NCBI GenBank assembly: GCA_963814315.1
Contig: CAWFCG010000003.1
Coordinates: 372,001-436,000, forward strand
Length of the DNA stretch: 64,000 nt
DNA from: JAFMJV01 sp963814315
GTDB taxonomy: Bacteria; Chloroflexota; Limnocylindria; Limnocylindrales; CSP1-4
Reading direction: 5' to 3'
Part shown: piece by piece, positions 8,793 through 17,956 of the stretch
Numbering within the stretch: the first letter of the stretch is position 1
How the letters are laid out: every line of letters starts with the position of its first letter
Program-made: the position numbers and the translations under genes
Notes under the pieces: generated by a model
Seen by the model: the letters and a program-made list of their open reading frames with translations, nothing else
What the model was told of the DNA's origin: nothing
Databases searched by the model: none

Positions 8793-9791
8793 ATGCCGGC
8801 CATCCGACCGCCGCGGTTGCCGGTGCGTCCCGTGCGCCGCGGACCCGGGCCTGCTCCTGTCCCCGACGAGGCGATGCCCGAGCCGGCGGTCCTCGAGGCC
8901 AACGGCGTCCGCTGGGTGCACATCCCCAAGCCGCGTCACCACGTCCAGGAGTGGCTGCAGCGGAGCTTCGAGTTCCACCCGCTCGACTACGAGGACATCT
9001 ACTCGCGCAACCAGCGTCCCAAGGTGGACCGCTACGATGACTACACCTTCGTGGTGCTGCAGTTCCCGCGCTTCGACCGTGACCGCGAGCGCCTCAACGT
9101 GGTCGAGCTGGACCTGTTCGTGGGACCGGACTATGTCATCACGCTGCCCAATGCCGACCTGGAGCCGATCGACTCGCTCTTCGCGCGTTGTCGCGAGAGC
9201 GAAGAAGTACGTGACGGCTACTTCGAGAAGGGTGCCGCCTTCCTGCTCTACAAGATCGTCGACCACGCCGTGGACGCGTCGTTCCCGATGTTGCGCAAGA
9301 TGGGCCAGAAGCTGGAGCGTATCGAGGACGACATCTTCGAGGGCAAGTCGGATGAGATCGTGCGCGACATCTCCAACGCCAAGCAGGAGATCATCACCTT
9401 CCGCCGCATCGTGCGGCCGCAGCGCATCGCGTTCCGCGACCTGGAGCGGGCCATGGACGTGGCCACACCCGATGAGATGGACGTCTACTTCGATGACGTG
9501 ATCGACGCGTCCGAACGGATCTGGGACACGCTGGAGAACTACAAGGAGGTCGTGGAAGGCCTCGAGGATTCGAACGAGTCGATCATCGGCCATCGCACCA
9601 ACGACACCTTGAAGGTCCTCACCTCGATCAGCGTGATCGTCCTGCCGTTGACCTTGCTGGCCAGCCTGTTCGGGATGAACGTGGGCTTTCCGGGCGAGGG
9701 CTCGAATGTCGCGTTCTGGGTGATCATGGTGACGATGGCCTCTCTGCTCGTGGGCATGGTGTTGGTCTTCCGGAACCGAGGCTGGCTCTGA
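8793..9791 (+). CDS. corA: CorA-family magnesium/cobalt transporter
   Basis: 332 residues. A long cytoplasmic N-terminal domain with coiled-coil character (KMGQKLERIEDDIFEGK) is followed by two C-terminal membrane helices. Between them sits the family signature GMN in LFGMNVGFPGEGSN. This is the standard CorA architecture for a pentameric divalent-cation channel. The start at 8793 follows a GGGGGAG sequence; an in-frame ATG at 8874 is an alternative that would remove a proline-rich, probably disordered leader. An ECF sigma factor begins eight bases after the stop, suggesting one operon. Confidence 0.93.
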   Translation: MPAIRPPRLPVRPVRRGPGPAPVPDEAMPEPAVLEANGVRWVHIPKPRHHVQEWLQRSFEFHPLDYEDIYSRNQRPKVDRYDDYTFVVLQFPRFDRDRERLNVVELDLFVGPDYVITLPNADLEPIDSLFARCRESEEVRDGYFEKGAAFLLYKIVDHAVDASFPMLRKMGQKLERIEDDIFEGKSDEIVRDISNAKQEIITFRRIVRPQRIAFRDLERAMDVATPDEMDVYFDDVIDASERIWDTLENYKEVVEGLEDSNESIIGHRTNDTLKVLTSISVIVLPLTLLASLFGMNVGFPGEGSNVAFWVIMVTMASLLVGMVLVFRNRGWL

Positions 9792-9799
9792 CGGCAGCC

Positions 9800-10384
9800 A
9801 TGGACCGGACCCCCGAAAACGCTCGCGACCGGGCGCTCGTGGAACAAGCCAAGAGCGGTGACCTGCAGGCCTTCAATCAGCTGGTCGAGCTCTATCAGGA
9901 CTATCTCTTTGCCATGACCCTGCGCTTCGTGCGTGATCGCGACGTTGCCGAAGACGCGGTCCAGGAAGCGTTCTTCAGTGCCTATCGAAACCTCGATCGC
10001 TTCAGCGGCTCGTCGTTTCGGGCGTGGTTGACGCGGATCGCCCTGAACGCGGCTCGGGACATCCTGCGCAAGCGCAAGCGGCGACCCAGCGAGCCTTATC
10101 CGGAGTGGGAAGATGAGTCGTGGCAACCGCCGGCGCCGACTTCGGAGGGTCCCGAGCAGGTGGCGCTGCTGCGTCATCAGCGCAGCGCTATCGCTCGGGC
10201 CATGGCCACCATCAGTGACGACCAGCGCAGCGCCATCATCCTCTACGACGTGCAGGGGTACGACTACGCTGAGATCGCGTCGATGACCGGTGTCAGCGTC
10301 GGGACCGTCAAGTCCCGCATCCACCGCGGTCGTCTCGCCCTGCGCGACCGACTGGGCGCCCAGATGGAACTATTCCGTGGGTAG
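9800..10384 (+). CDS. ECF-type RNA polymerase sigma factor
   Basis: 194 residues with sigma region 2 (FNQLVELYQDYLFAMTLRFVRD, then AEDAVQEAFFSAYRNLDRF) and region 4 (DVQGYDYAEIASMTGVSVGTVKSRIHRGR). The length and two-domain form are those of extracytoplasmic-function sigma factors of the RpoE/SigW kind. It directly follows corA and precedes a membrane protein with anti-sigma character. The stress it answers is unknown; membrane or divalent-cation stress is a guess from the corA linkage. Confidence 0.92.
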   Translation: MDRTPENARDRALVEQAKSGDLQAFNQLVELYQDYLFAMTLRFVRDRDVAEDAVQEAFFSAYRNLDRFSGSSFRAWLTRIALNAARDILRKRKRRPSEPYPEWEDESWQPPAPTSEGPEQVALLRHQRSAIARAMATISDDQRSAIILYDVQGYDYAEIASMTGVSVGTVKSRIHRGRLALRDRLGAQMELFRG

Positions 10385-10393
10385 GCACGTCGA

Positions 10394-11290
10394 ATGAGCG
10401 ACATGTCACGTCCGCTCCCCCCGCCTTCCCCGGCCGACCATGAGCGACATGACCCGTTGCTGGTGGCGCGATTCGTGGCTGGCGACCCCCTCGGCGAGGC
10501 CCAGCAACGCGAAGCCCAGCAGCTCCTGTCCGCTTGTGGCACGTGCGCTGCGCTGGCCATGGACCTGCGCGCCATCAGCGTCGCCGTGGCCTGGGAGCCG
10601 GTGCCGCCGCGACGGCGCGATTTCCGACTTGGACCCGAGCAAGCTGAGCGACTCCACGGCAACCCCGTCAGCCGCCTGCTGCGTCGGCTCTCCGTGCCCC
10701 GCTCAGGGGCGTTCGGACCCCTGGCCGCGGGCGTCATGTCGATCGGTCTCGCCTTCGTGGTGGCGGGCAGCGTCTGGCCGGACGACGGCTCCCTCAGCGA
10801 TCCCGATGTGGCTCCTGCCATGGAGATGCAGGAGATGCGCTCCGCCGCGACGCCTTCGCGACCTGAAGCTCTGGCTGCAGCCGACCAGGCGGATACGGGC
10901 GTGGGCGAGGTGGCGGAGGCCAATGCTCTCATGGCCCAGGAGGGCATCGAGGGCGTTGCCGAAGCGGGGTCTGTGATGAAGAGCGGCGCGTCGGAGCCTG
11001 GGACCATCGACGAAACACGATCGGCCCCTGATGTGTTCGTCGCGGAGGTGGTCGACCCGTCCGGGGTCGCGGAAGCCGACACCCGTGCTGTCGACACCAT
11101 GGCGTCCGCGGAGGCGATGCTTCCGGGCGCGGATGACGGCGCGGCCGCCGTGGCGCTGACGCCGGCCGACGACGGTCTCGGGATGGCTGGCATGATCATG
11201 CTCATCGGCCTTACGCTAGCCGTGGCCGGCGCGTTGGCTTTGCTCTTCGCCTGGCTCGCGCGACGCATCGAGGATCCGCTGCTGCGATAG
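10394..11290 (+). CDS. Putative membrane anti-sigma factor
   Basis: 298 residues, starting ten bases after the sigma factor stop. The N-terminus has a short Cys pair (LLSACGTCAAL) in a region resembling an anti-sigma zinc-binding module, but the usual HxxxCxxC spacing is not intact. A membrane helix follows at about 113-133, then a low-complexity Ala/Glu/Asp-rich stretch (about 140-260) and a second helix near the C-terminus (about 265-288). The position after an ECF gene and the membrane topology support an anti-sigma role; sequence alone does not prove it. Confidence 0.65.
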   Translation: MSDMSRPLPPPSPADHERHDPLLVARFVAGDPLGEAQQREAQQLLSACGTCAALAMDLRAISVAVAWEPVPPRRRDFRLGPEQAERLHGNPVSRLLRRLSVPRSGAFGPLAAGVMSIGLAFVVAGSVWPDDGSLSDPDVAPAMEMQEMRSAATPSRPEALAAADQADTGVGEVAEANALMAQEGIEGVAEAGSVMKSGASEPGTIDETRSAPDVFVAEVVDPSGVAEADTRAVDTMASAEAMLPGADDGAAAVALTPADDGLGMAGMIMLIGLTLAVAGALALLFAWLARRIEDPLLR

Positions 11291-11307
11291 CGCCCGGCGC
11301 GCGCGGC

Positions 11308-11313
11308 TACACT
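11308..11313 (+). promoter_or_regulatory. -10 element of polA, leaderless spacing
   Basis: TACACT ends seven bases before the GTG start of polA and there is no Shine-Dalgarno sequence. Transcription would begin at or next to the start codon. Confidence 0.5.
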
Positions 11314-11320
11314 CGGGGGC

Positions 11321-14233
11321 GTGGAACGGCTCATGCTGCTCGACGCCCACAGCCTGATCTATCGGGCCTGGTTCGCCTTGTTCGAGACACCGCTGACCAC
11401 CAGCAAGGGACAGCTGGTAAACGCTGCGTTCGGCTTCTGGTCGATCGTGCTGCGTGGTTTCGCGGACATGCGGCCAGACCACGTGGTGTGCTGCTTCGAC
11501 GTTGGTCGCTCCTTCCGGGCTGACCGCTACGAGGGCTACAAGGCCACGCGGCGCCCCACGCCCGACGATCTGCGCGACCAGTTCCCCATCGTGCGCGAGA
11601 CGGTGGCAGCCTTCGGCATCCCCATCTACGAGCTGCCTGGTTTCGAGGCGGATGACCTCATCGGCTCGCTGTCGCGACAGGCCGAGCTGGCCGACCTTGA
11701 GACCATCATCGTCTCGGGCGACCTGGACATGCTGCAACTTGTCAGCGAACACACCAAGCTGATGACGACGCGCCTGGGTGTGCAGTCGACGGTCATCTAT
11801 GACCCTGCCCGTATCCATGAGCGATACGGCCTGGCGCCCGGCCAGATGGTCGACTTCAAGGCCCTGAAGGGCGACTCGACCGACAACATCCCGGGCATCC
11901 CCGGCGTCGGTGACAAGACCGCGGCCAAGCTGTTGATGGAGTTCGGCTCGCTCGACGAGGTTTACGCGCGCATCGACGAGGTCAAGCCGGACAAGCTGCG
12001 CCAGAAGCTCATCGACAACCACGACGATGTGTCGCTCTGGCGTGAACTCGTGACCATCGATCGTCTGGCGCCCATCGAGCTTGACCTCGAACGGGCGCGT
12101 ATCGGTGACTACGACCGCTCGGAAGTCCTGCGACTCTTCCGCGACTATGAGTTCCGCTCCCTCGTCGAGCGCCTGCCGGGTGTGGAGGGTGAAGACCGAC
12201 CGGCACCGGGCGACCTGCTCCGCGAGGCCGATCGGCATGGCCCTATCCCGGCCGCACAGGTTGCCGGGCGGTCGCCCAAGTCGACTCCCGCCGCGGGCAC
12301 GCCCGCAGTCAGGGGATCGGCCAGTGGCTTGCAGTTGACGCTCGATTTCGGCGCCGTTGCTGGCGCTTCGCCGCCGCCCACGGCCGTCGCTTCCGAAGCC
12401 GGTGCCACTGTTGCCAAGGTCACCGCGGGGGCCCTCGATCCCCTGGCGCGTCTACACGCGGTCCTGGCTGGGTCATCCATCGTCGAGCCCCTCTCTGACT
12501 TCGAGGACGTCCAAGGCTGGTTGGCAGCGCAGCCGGAATTGGTGGTCGGTGCGTCGTTCGACGATGATCGGCCTCGGCGAGGTACGCTCACGGCCTTGGC
12601 CGTGGCCGGTGCGGACGGTCGCATCGTGGCCGCCGGAGAGCAGGGCGCTGCCGACTTCGGTCGGCAGGTGTGCGCCGCGGGCCGGCCGCTGGTGGGCCAC
12701 GAGGTCAAGCCGCTGCTGGTGTGGGAACTGGCGCGCCGCGATCCGACAGCGGCGTCGTCGCTCAGCGCCTCTGGTGCGAGTCTGCCGGCCCTCGCCTTCG
12801 ACACACAGATCGCGGCCTATATCCTCAACGCCGCTCTGCGCAGCCAGTCGCTGGCGGATATCTGCGCGGAGCGTCTCGATGTCATGCTGCCGGCGGCCAG
12901 AGATCTGGACCCGGTAGCGGGCGCGGTGCTGCAGGCCGTGGCAGTGGCGGCCGTGCGTGAGGCGCTGGCCGCGGCCTTTGAACAGCAACCAGGCTTGCGG
13001 CGCATCCTCGATGAGCTGGAGTTACCGTTGGTGGCGGTGCTGGCCGACCTCGAAGCGACCGGTGTGGCGCTCGATCGGAGTTCGCTCGACGCGCTGGCGA
13101 CGACCTTTGGTGGGACCATCGCTCGGTTGCAGGAAGACATCTATGCGGCTGTCGGCCACGAGTTCAACCTGGGCAGCCCCAAGCAGCTCGAGCAGGTGCT
13201 GTTCTACGAGCTGGAACTGCCCAAGGGCAAGCGGACCAAGACGGGCTTTTCGACCGGTGCGCCGGTGCTGGAAGGGTTGCGCGAGGCACATCCGATGGTG
13301 CCGCTGCTGCTCGACTGGCGCATCTACACCAAGCTCAAGTCGACCTACGTGGATGCACTGCCACTGTTGCTGGACGGCCGCACCGGTCGCCTCCACACCA
13401 CGTTCCAGCAGGCCGTCGCCTCCACCGGCCGCCTATCATCGGCCGACCCCAATCTGCAGAACATCCCCATCCGCAGCGATCTCGGCCGCAAGATCCGCAG
13501 CGCCTTCGTGGCCGGTGGCGAGGACCTGGTGCTGTTGGCTGCCGACTACAGCCAGATCGAGCTACGCGTGTTGGCCCACGTGTCGGGCGACCAGCATCTC
13601 AAGGAGGCCTTCGAGCGGGGCGCTGACATCCACCGCGAGACGGCCGCGCATGTCCTCAAGAAGGACGCGGCTGACGTCACCCACGACGAACGCTCCAAGG
13701 CCAAGATGGTGAACTTCGGCTTGGCTTACGGCATGAGTGACTACGGCCTGGCCACACGTGCCGGCATCCCGCGCGAGGAAGCGCGCGCCTTCATCGACTC
13801 CTACTTCGGTGCCTACAACGGCATCTCCCGCTACATGATCCACATCAAGGAGATGGCCCAGCAGCAGGGCTACGTAGAGACGCTGCTGGGCCGGCGCCGC
13901 TGGATCCCGGAGCTCTCTGCCCGTAACAGCCAGCTGCGCCAAGCTGGCGAGCGCATGGCCATCAACATGCCCATCCAGGGCACAGCCGCCGACATCATGA
14001 AGATCGCCCTCATCCGGCTCCACGAACGGCTGTGTGCCGAGGGTTCTGGGGCGCGGATGCTGCTGTCGGTGCACGACGAAGTCCTGTTGGAGGTGCCACG
14101 CCGCGACGTGACGACCCTGGCGCCGGTCGTGCGTGAGGTGATGGAAGGCGCGTTGAAGCTGGATGTCCCGCTCGATGTCGACATCAAGGTCGGTGACGAC
14201 TGGGAGTCGATGACGCCGCTGGAGCGCGCATAG
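11321..14233 (+). CDS. polA: DNA polymerase I
   Basis: 970 residues. The N-terminal third is a 5'-nuclease domain (MLLDAHSLIYRAWFAL; GFEADDLIGSL; VSGDLDMLQL; GDSTDNIPGIPGVGDKTA). The C-terminal half is a family A polymerase with motif A DYSQIELRVLAH, motif B RSKAKMVNFGLAYG and motif C SVHDEVLLEV. The middle 3'-5' exonuclease domain is decayed: the DxE of Exo I reads FDDDRPRRG and the Exo III tyrosine/aspartate is not recognisable, so proofreading is probably lost, as in Taq and Bacillus Pol I. The GTG start is supported by its N-terminus beginning directly with the nuclease fold. It fills gaps after excision repair and removes RNA primers. Confidence 0.97.
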   Translation: MERLMLLDAHSLIYRAWFALFETPLTTSKGQLVNAAFGFWSIVLRGFADMRPDHVVCCFDVGRSFRADRYEGYKATRRPTPDDLRDQFPIVRETVAAFGIPIYELPGFEADDLIGSLSRQAELADLETIIVSGDLDMLQLVSEHTKLMTTRLGVQSTVIYDPARIHERYGLAPGQMVDFKALKGDSTDNIPGIPGVGDKTAAKLLMEFGSLDEVYARIDEVKPDKLRQKLIDNHDDVSLWRELVTIDRLAPIELDLERARIGDYDRSEVLRLFRDYEFRSLVERLPGVEGEDRPAPGDLLREADRHGPIPAAQVAGRSPKSTPAAGTPAVRGSASGLQLTLDFGAVAGASPPPTAVASEAGATVAKVTAGALDPLARLHAVLAGSSIVEPLSDFEDVQGWLAAQPELVVGASFDDDRPRRGTLTALAVAGADGRIVAAGEQGAADFGRQVCAAGRPLVGHEVKPLLVWELARRDPTAASSLSASGASLPALAFDTQIAAYILNAALRSQSLADICAERLDVMLPAARDLDPVAGAVLQAVAVAAVREALAAAFEQQPGLRRILDELELPLVAVLADLEATGVALDRSSLDALATTFGGTIARLQEDIYAAVGHEFNLGSPKQLEQVLFYELELPKGKRTKTGFSTGAPVLEGLREAHPMVPLLLDWRIYTKLKSTYVDALPLLLDGRTGRLHTTFQQAVASTGRLSSADPNLQNIPIRSDLGRKIRSAFVAGGEDLVLLAADYSQIELRVLAHVSGDQHLKEAFERGADIHRETAAHVLKKDAADVTHDERSKAKMVNFGLAYGMSDYGLATRAGIPREEARAFIDSYFGAYNGISRYMIHIKEMAQQQGYVETLLGRRRWIPELSARNSQLRQAGERMAINMPIQGTAADIMKIALIRLHERLCAEGSGARMLLSVHDEVLLEVPRRDVTTLAPVVREVMEGALKLDVPLDVDIKVGDDWESMTPLERA

Positions 14234-14239
14234 CCGCGT

Positions 14240-15238
14240 ATGCCGGAACTGCCTGAGGTCGAGACCATGGCGCGTGATCTGGCGCCGCTGGTCGAAGGCG
14301 CTCGCATCACGGCCGCTTGGTGGGACTGGCCGCGCGCCATCCGCTACCCCGGCCCGGACGACTTTGGGCGCGACATCGTCGGCCACAGGGTGCTGGCAGT
14401 CGGGCGGCGCGCCAAGTGGCTGCTGTTGGAGTTGACGGATGCGGCAGTCCTGGTCATCCAGGTCAAGATGACCGGCCAGCTCTTCGTCCTGCCAGCAGGC
14501 ACGGTCCACGATGGACACGTGCACCTGCGTCTGACGCTCGACGCCGGTCCTGTGGCCGGTGGCGACTGGCACGACGGGCCACGCTGGCTGTTGCTGCGCG
14601 ACGTACGCAAGTTCGCCCGGGTGGGTCTGTATCGGCGCGGTGTCGATGGCGCCATCATGGGCGCGCATGACGAGGGCCAGCTGCTCGGCGCATTCGGGCC
14701 TGAACCGCTCGATGCGACCTTCACCTTGCCCCTCTTCCGCGGTCGCTTGCGCGCCCGTCGCGGCCGTCTCAAGTCCACGCTGCTGGATCAGACGTTCGTG
14801 GCAGGGGTGGGCAACATCTATGCCGACGAGGCGCTCTGGCGGGCGCGACTCCACCCCCTGCGGACGGCGGGGACGCTGAACGCCCAGCAGGAGCGCCGCC
14901 TCTATGACGCCGTCCGGGGCGTGCTCAGCGAGGCGGTCGCACGCCGCGGCTCATCGGTCGATTCGTATACGGCGCCCGAGGGCGGTGGTGAGATGCAGGG
15001 CTACCTCGACGCCTATCAGCGCACGGGCCAGCCTTGCCGTCGCTGCGGCAGGCCCATCCGCCGGCTGGTGCTCAGCCAGCGTGGCACCCACTTCTGCTCG
15101 TGGTGCCAAAGGCTGCCGAGGGCTGATCGAGTGGGCACCAACGCGCGTCTCGCCTCCGCGGCCACCCGCACCGCTCGCCGCGGCCGCAACTGGTCGGAGC
15201 TGGGCGGACCCATCTCGGTCGACACGAAGGCAGGCTAG
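14240..15238 (+). CDS. mutM: Formamidopyrimidine-DNA glycosylase (Fpg/MutM)
   Basis: 332 residues. It begins MPELPEVET, with the catalytic N-terminal proline and Glu of Fpg after Met removal. The helix-two-turn-helix region (LLDQTFVAGVGNIYADEAL) and the C-terminal zinc finger (CRRCGRPIRRLVLSQRGTHFCSWCQ) are intact. It excises 8-oxoguanine and formamidopyrimidines. About 38 basic residues extend beyond the zinc finger, which is longer than the usual roughly 270-290 residue enzyme. It begins six bases after polA and is in one repair operon with it. Confidence 0.95.
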   Translation: MPELPEVETMARDLAPLVEGARITAAWWDWPRAIRYPGPDDFGRDIVGHRVLAVGRRAKWLLLELTDAAVLVIQVKMTGQLFVLPAGTVHDGHVHLRLTLDAGPVAGGDWHDGPRWLLLRDVRKFARVGLYRRGVDGAIMGAHDEGQLLGAFGPEPLDATFTLPLFRGRLRARRGRLKSTLLDQTFVAGVGNIYADEALWRARLHPLRTAGTLNAQQERRLYDAVRGVLSEAVARRGSSVDSYTAPEGGGEMQGYLDAYQRTGQPCRRCGRPIRRLVLSQRGTHFCSWCQRLPRADRVGTNARLASAATRTARRGRNWSELGGPISVDTKAG

Positions 15239-15242
15239 GGGC

Positions 15243-17252
15243 ATGTCCATCCTGCGCCTTGAGGGCGTGCGTCGTGAGATAGGTGACTTCGTCATCCTCG
15301 ATTCGGTGACTGCTGCCCTGGCGCGCGGTGAACGTGCCGGCCTGGTCGGTGGCAACGGTGCCGGCAAGACCACCTTGCTCGAGATCATCAACGGCATGGA
15401 GGAGGCGGATGGCGGCCGCGTCCACCTGGCCAAGGGCCTGCGCATCGGGCTGCTGACCCAGGAGGCCAACCTCGACCAGCGATTCATCGGCGCTCCGACC
15501 GTGCGAGCCGTGGTTCGCCGCGGGGCGGTCGAGATCGAGCGCATGGAGCAGGAATTGGCGGAGATCGAGGCACGTGGCGCAGAGGCGGTCCAGTCGCCGC
15601 GCTATGCCGCGCTGCGCGAACGGTTCGAGGCGCTTGATGGCTATCACCTCGATCAGCGTGTGCAGGAGTCGCTGGCCGGGCTGGGCATCCCGCAGGGCCA
15701 CTGGGACCGCCATCCCTCCGAGCTCTCCGGCGGCGAGCAGACGCGCGTCGCGCTGGCGCGCCTGCTAACGGCTGACCCGGACCTGCTGATGCTCGACGAG
15801 CCCACCAACCACCTCGATATCGCCGCGCTGGAGTGGCTGGAGGCGACGCTGGTGCGGCGATCAGGCGCGCTGCTGGTCGCCTCGCACGACCGGGCGTTCC
15901 TCGACAACGTGGTGGAGCGGGTGTGGGAGCTGCGCGGGCGCCGGCTCGCGATGTTCAAGGGTGCCTACTCGGCCTACCTGCTCCAGCGCGAGGCCGCAGA
16001 TGCGCGGGCGCGAAGCGTGTCCGGCTCGACCGTCGTCGCCATCGCTCGGGAGGAAGAGCTGGTGCAGCGCTACCGTAGCCAGCGCAAGCACGTGAAGATG
16101 CACGAGCATGAGCGGCGACTGGCGTCGTTGCGTGACAGCCGGACCGAGGCGCCGCGATCGGCTGCGAAGCTGAGCCTGCCCGGCGGTGGCCTCTTCGGCG
16201 GCGCGGCGGCGCGGTCGGCGGAGATCGTGGCCTCGCTGGAGGGTGTGCTGTGTGGCTACCCGGCACTCGATGGGAACGCTGCCGTGCCCATCGCCAAGGT
16301 GTCGCGGCTGGAGGTCCGGCGCGGCGAGCGCATCGGCCTGGTCGGGCCCAATGGTGCCGGCAAGTCCACGCTGCTGCGCACCATGGCAGGCGGGTTGCCG
16401 GCGCTCGATGGTTTCGTTCGCATCGGCAAGAACGTCATGCCTGGATACCTGTCGCAGCTGCGCGACCGGCCGCTGGGGGGCGCCAACGTCCTGGACGCCC
16501 TGGTGGCGATGGCGCCGGTGACACCGGGCCAGGCGCGCTCGTATCTGGCGCGGTTCCTGTTCCGAGGCGACGACGTGCTGAAGCCGGTCAGTGAGCTCTC
16601 CGGCGGCGAACGCTCGCGGCTGGAGCTGGCGTTGTTGGGCGTGGGTGCCACCAACCTGCTGCTGCTCGATGAACCCACCAACCACCTCGACATCGCGGCT
16701 CGCGAGGCGCTGGAGACATTCCTGCGTGACTCCGACGCCACCCTGGTCATCGTGTCCCACGACCGTCGGCTGCTGGAATCGACCTGCCAGCGGCTGTGGG
16801 TGGTCGAGCCAGTGGCAGGGGCTCCCGCGATGGTGGCACCGTTCGATGCTGGCTACCGAGACTGGCGCGTCGCCGTGGCCGATGGCTGGACGGCCACAGA
16901 CGCGCTGGCGCGCCGCTCGGGCGCTGCTCACGCACGGTCGGTGATCGCTCCCAGGGCGAGGTCCGAGTCCCCAGGCGCCAGGGAGTCGACACGCGGGAGC
17001 GAACCGGAGCGCACGAACCGCTCGGGAACACGTCTTTCCAAGGACGTCTATCGGCGTGAGCGAGAGCGTATCGAGGCCGATCTGGCTCGTTTGAGCGAGC
17101 GCAAGTCGATCCTGGAGGCCAAACTCGAGGAACCCTCGGTGCAGGCCAACTTCGTGGAGTTGCGCCGCCTGGGGAGCGAGTTGGCTGACGTGGACAGTGC
17201 GCTCAGCCAGGCAGAAGATGCCTGGCTCACACTCGAGGAGCGGGCACCGTGA
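15243..17252 (+). CDS. ABC-F family ATPase (tandem ATPase, no membrane domain)
   Basis: 669 residues with two ATPase cassettes: Walker A GGNGAGKTTLLE and GPNGAGKSTLL, signatures LSGGEQTRVALARL and LSGGERSRLELALL, and Walker B LLMLDEPTNHLDIAA and LLLLDEPTNHLDIAA. An inter-cassette linker rich in charged residues (about 245-300) and a C-terminal coiled coil (about 605-665, as in Uup/YfmR types) complete the ABC-F layout. These proteins act on ribosomes or nucleic acids rather than transport. The start at ATG 15243 gives the family N-terminus ILRLEGVRRE. It overlaps coaE at its 3' end. Confidence 0.92.
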   Translation: MSILRLEGVRREIGDFVILDSVTAALARGERAGLVGGNGAGKTTLLEIINGMEEADGGRVHLAKGLRIGLLTQEANLDQRFIGAPTVRAVVRRGAVEIERMEQELAEIEARGAEAVQSPRYAALRERFEALDGYHLDQRVQESLAGLGIPQGHWDRHPSELSGGEQTRVALARLLTADPDLLMLDEPTNHLDIAALEWLEATLVRRSGALLVASHDRAFLDNVVERVWELRGRRLAMFKGAYSAYLLQREAADARARSVSGSTVVAIAREEELVQRYRSQRKHVKMHEHERRLASLRDSRTEAPRSAAKLSLPGGGLFGGAAARSAEIVASLEGVLCGYPALDGNAAVPIAKVSRLEVRRGERIGLVGPNGAGKSTLLRTMAGGLPALDGFVRIGKNVMPGYLSQLRDRPLGGANVLDALVAMAPVTPGQARSYLARFLFRGDDVLKPVSELSGGERSRLELALLGVGATNLLLLDEPTNHLDIAAREALETFLRDSDATLVIVSHDRRLLESTCQRLWVVEPVAGAPAMVAPFDAGYRDWRVAVADGWTATDALARRSGAAHARSVIAPRARSESPGARESTRGSEPERTNRSGTRLSKDVYRRERERIEADLARLSERKSILEAKLEEPSVQANFVELRRLGSELADVDSALSQAEDAWLTLEERAP

Positions 17253-17956
17253 TGGACGACCAGTCGGACAGGCCGAGGCGCGACGGGAAGAACAATGGGC
17301 CATCGGTAGCAGACGGACCTGTCGTCATCGGGCTCACCGGGCCGATCGGTTGTGGCAAGTCCACCGTGGCGAGCCTGCTTGGTGAGCTCGGTGGCGTCGT
17401 CATCGACGCAGATGCCTTGGCTCGGGAAGTCACGGCACCGGGACAGCCGGCGTTGCGTGCCATCCGGGAGCGGTTCGGCGATGCCGTGTTCGAGAGCTCT
17501 GGCGCACTCGACCGAGCCGAGCTAGGTGCCATCGTCTTCAGCGACCCACTCGCGCTGGAGGACCTTGAGGCCATCGTGCACCCGGGAGTCCGGCGCCTCG
17601 TGGAGGAGCGGCTTGAGCGTGCCGTTCGAGAGGGCGATCCATTCGTGTTGGTGGAGGCCATCAAGCTCGTGGAGGGAGGTCTGGCCGAGCGCTGTGACGA
17701 GGTCTGGTTGATCGATTGCCCGCCTGTCGCGCAACGCGCCAGGCTGGCCGCCCGAGGCATGGGTGATGCCGATGTGGAGCGCCGCCTGGCGGCACAGGGG
17801 GTCGACCTGCGCGACCGCCTGGCTGCGCACGCGAACCGCCGCATCGACACCAGCGGCTCGGTGGAATCGGTCCGCGAGTGCGTCCAGGACGCACTCGCGG
17901 AGGTGCTTGCGCCAGTTTGGGCCGGCCCCCTCCTGGGGCCAGTGGATCGTTGCTAG
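17249..17956 (+). CDS. coaE: Dephospho-CoA kinase
   Basis: 235 residues. P-loop GLTGPIGCGKSTVAS near residue 30, DADALAREV, and the lid and base-contact region VWLIDCPP identify CoaE, which phosphorylates dephospho-CoA in the last step of CoA synthesis. About 24 polar residues precede the P-loop strand, so the true start could lie later. GTG 17249 is eight bases from GAGGAG, and ATG 17252 follows it at once. The start overlaps the ABC-F stop, and the final TAG overlaps the TAG of the convergent cpaB gene through a CTAG palindrome. Confidence 0.93.
   Translation: MMDDQSDRPRRDGKNNGPSVADGPVVIGLTGPIGCGKSTVASLLGELGGVVIDADALAREVTAPGQPALRAIRERFGDAVFESSGALDRAELGAIVFSDPLALEDLEAIVHPGVRRLVEERLERAVREGDPFVLVEAIKLVEGGLAERCDEVWLIDCPPVAQRARLAARGMGDADVERRLAAQGVDLRDRLAAHANRRIDTSGSVESVRECVQDALAEVLAPVWAGPLLGPVDRC

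Noticed and set aside
13562..14854. Long antisense open frame across polA and mutM
   Set aside because: Both plus-strand genes are fully conserved; the antisense translation is His/Gln-rich with no family signal.
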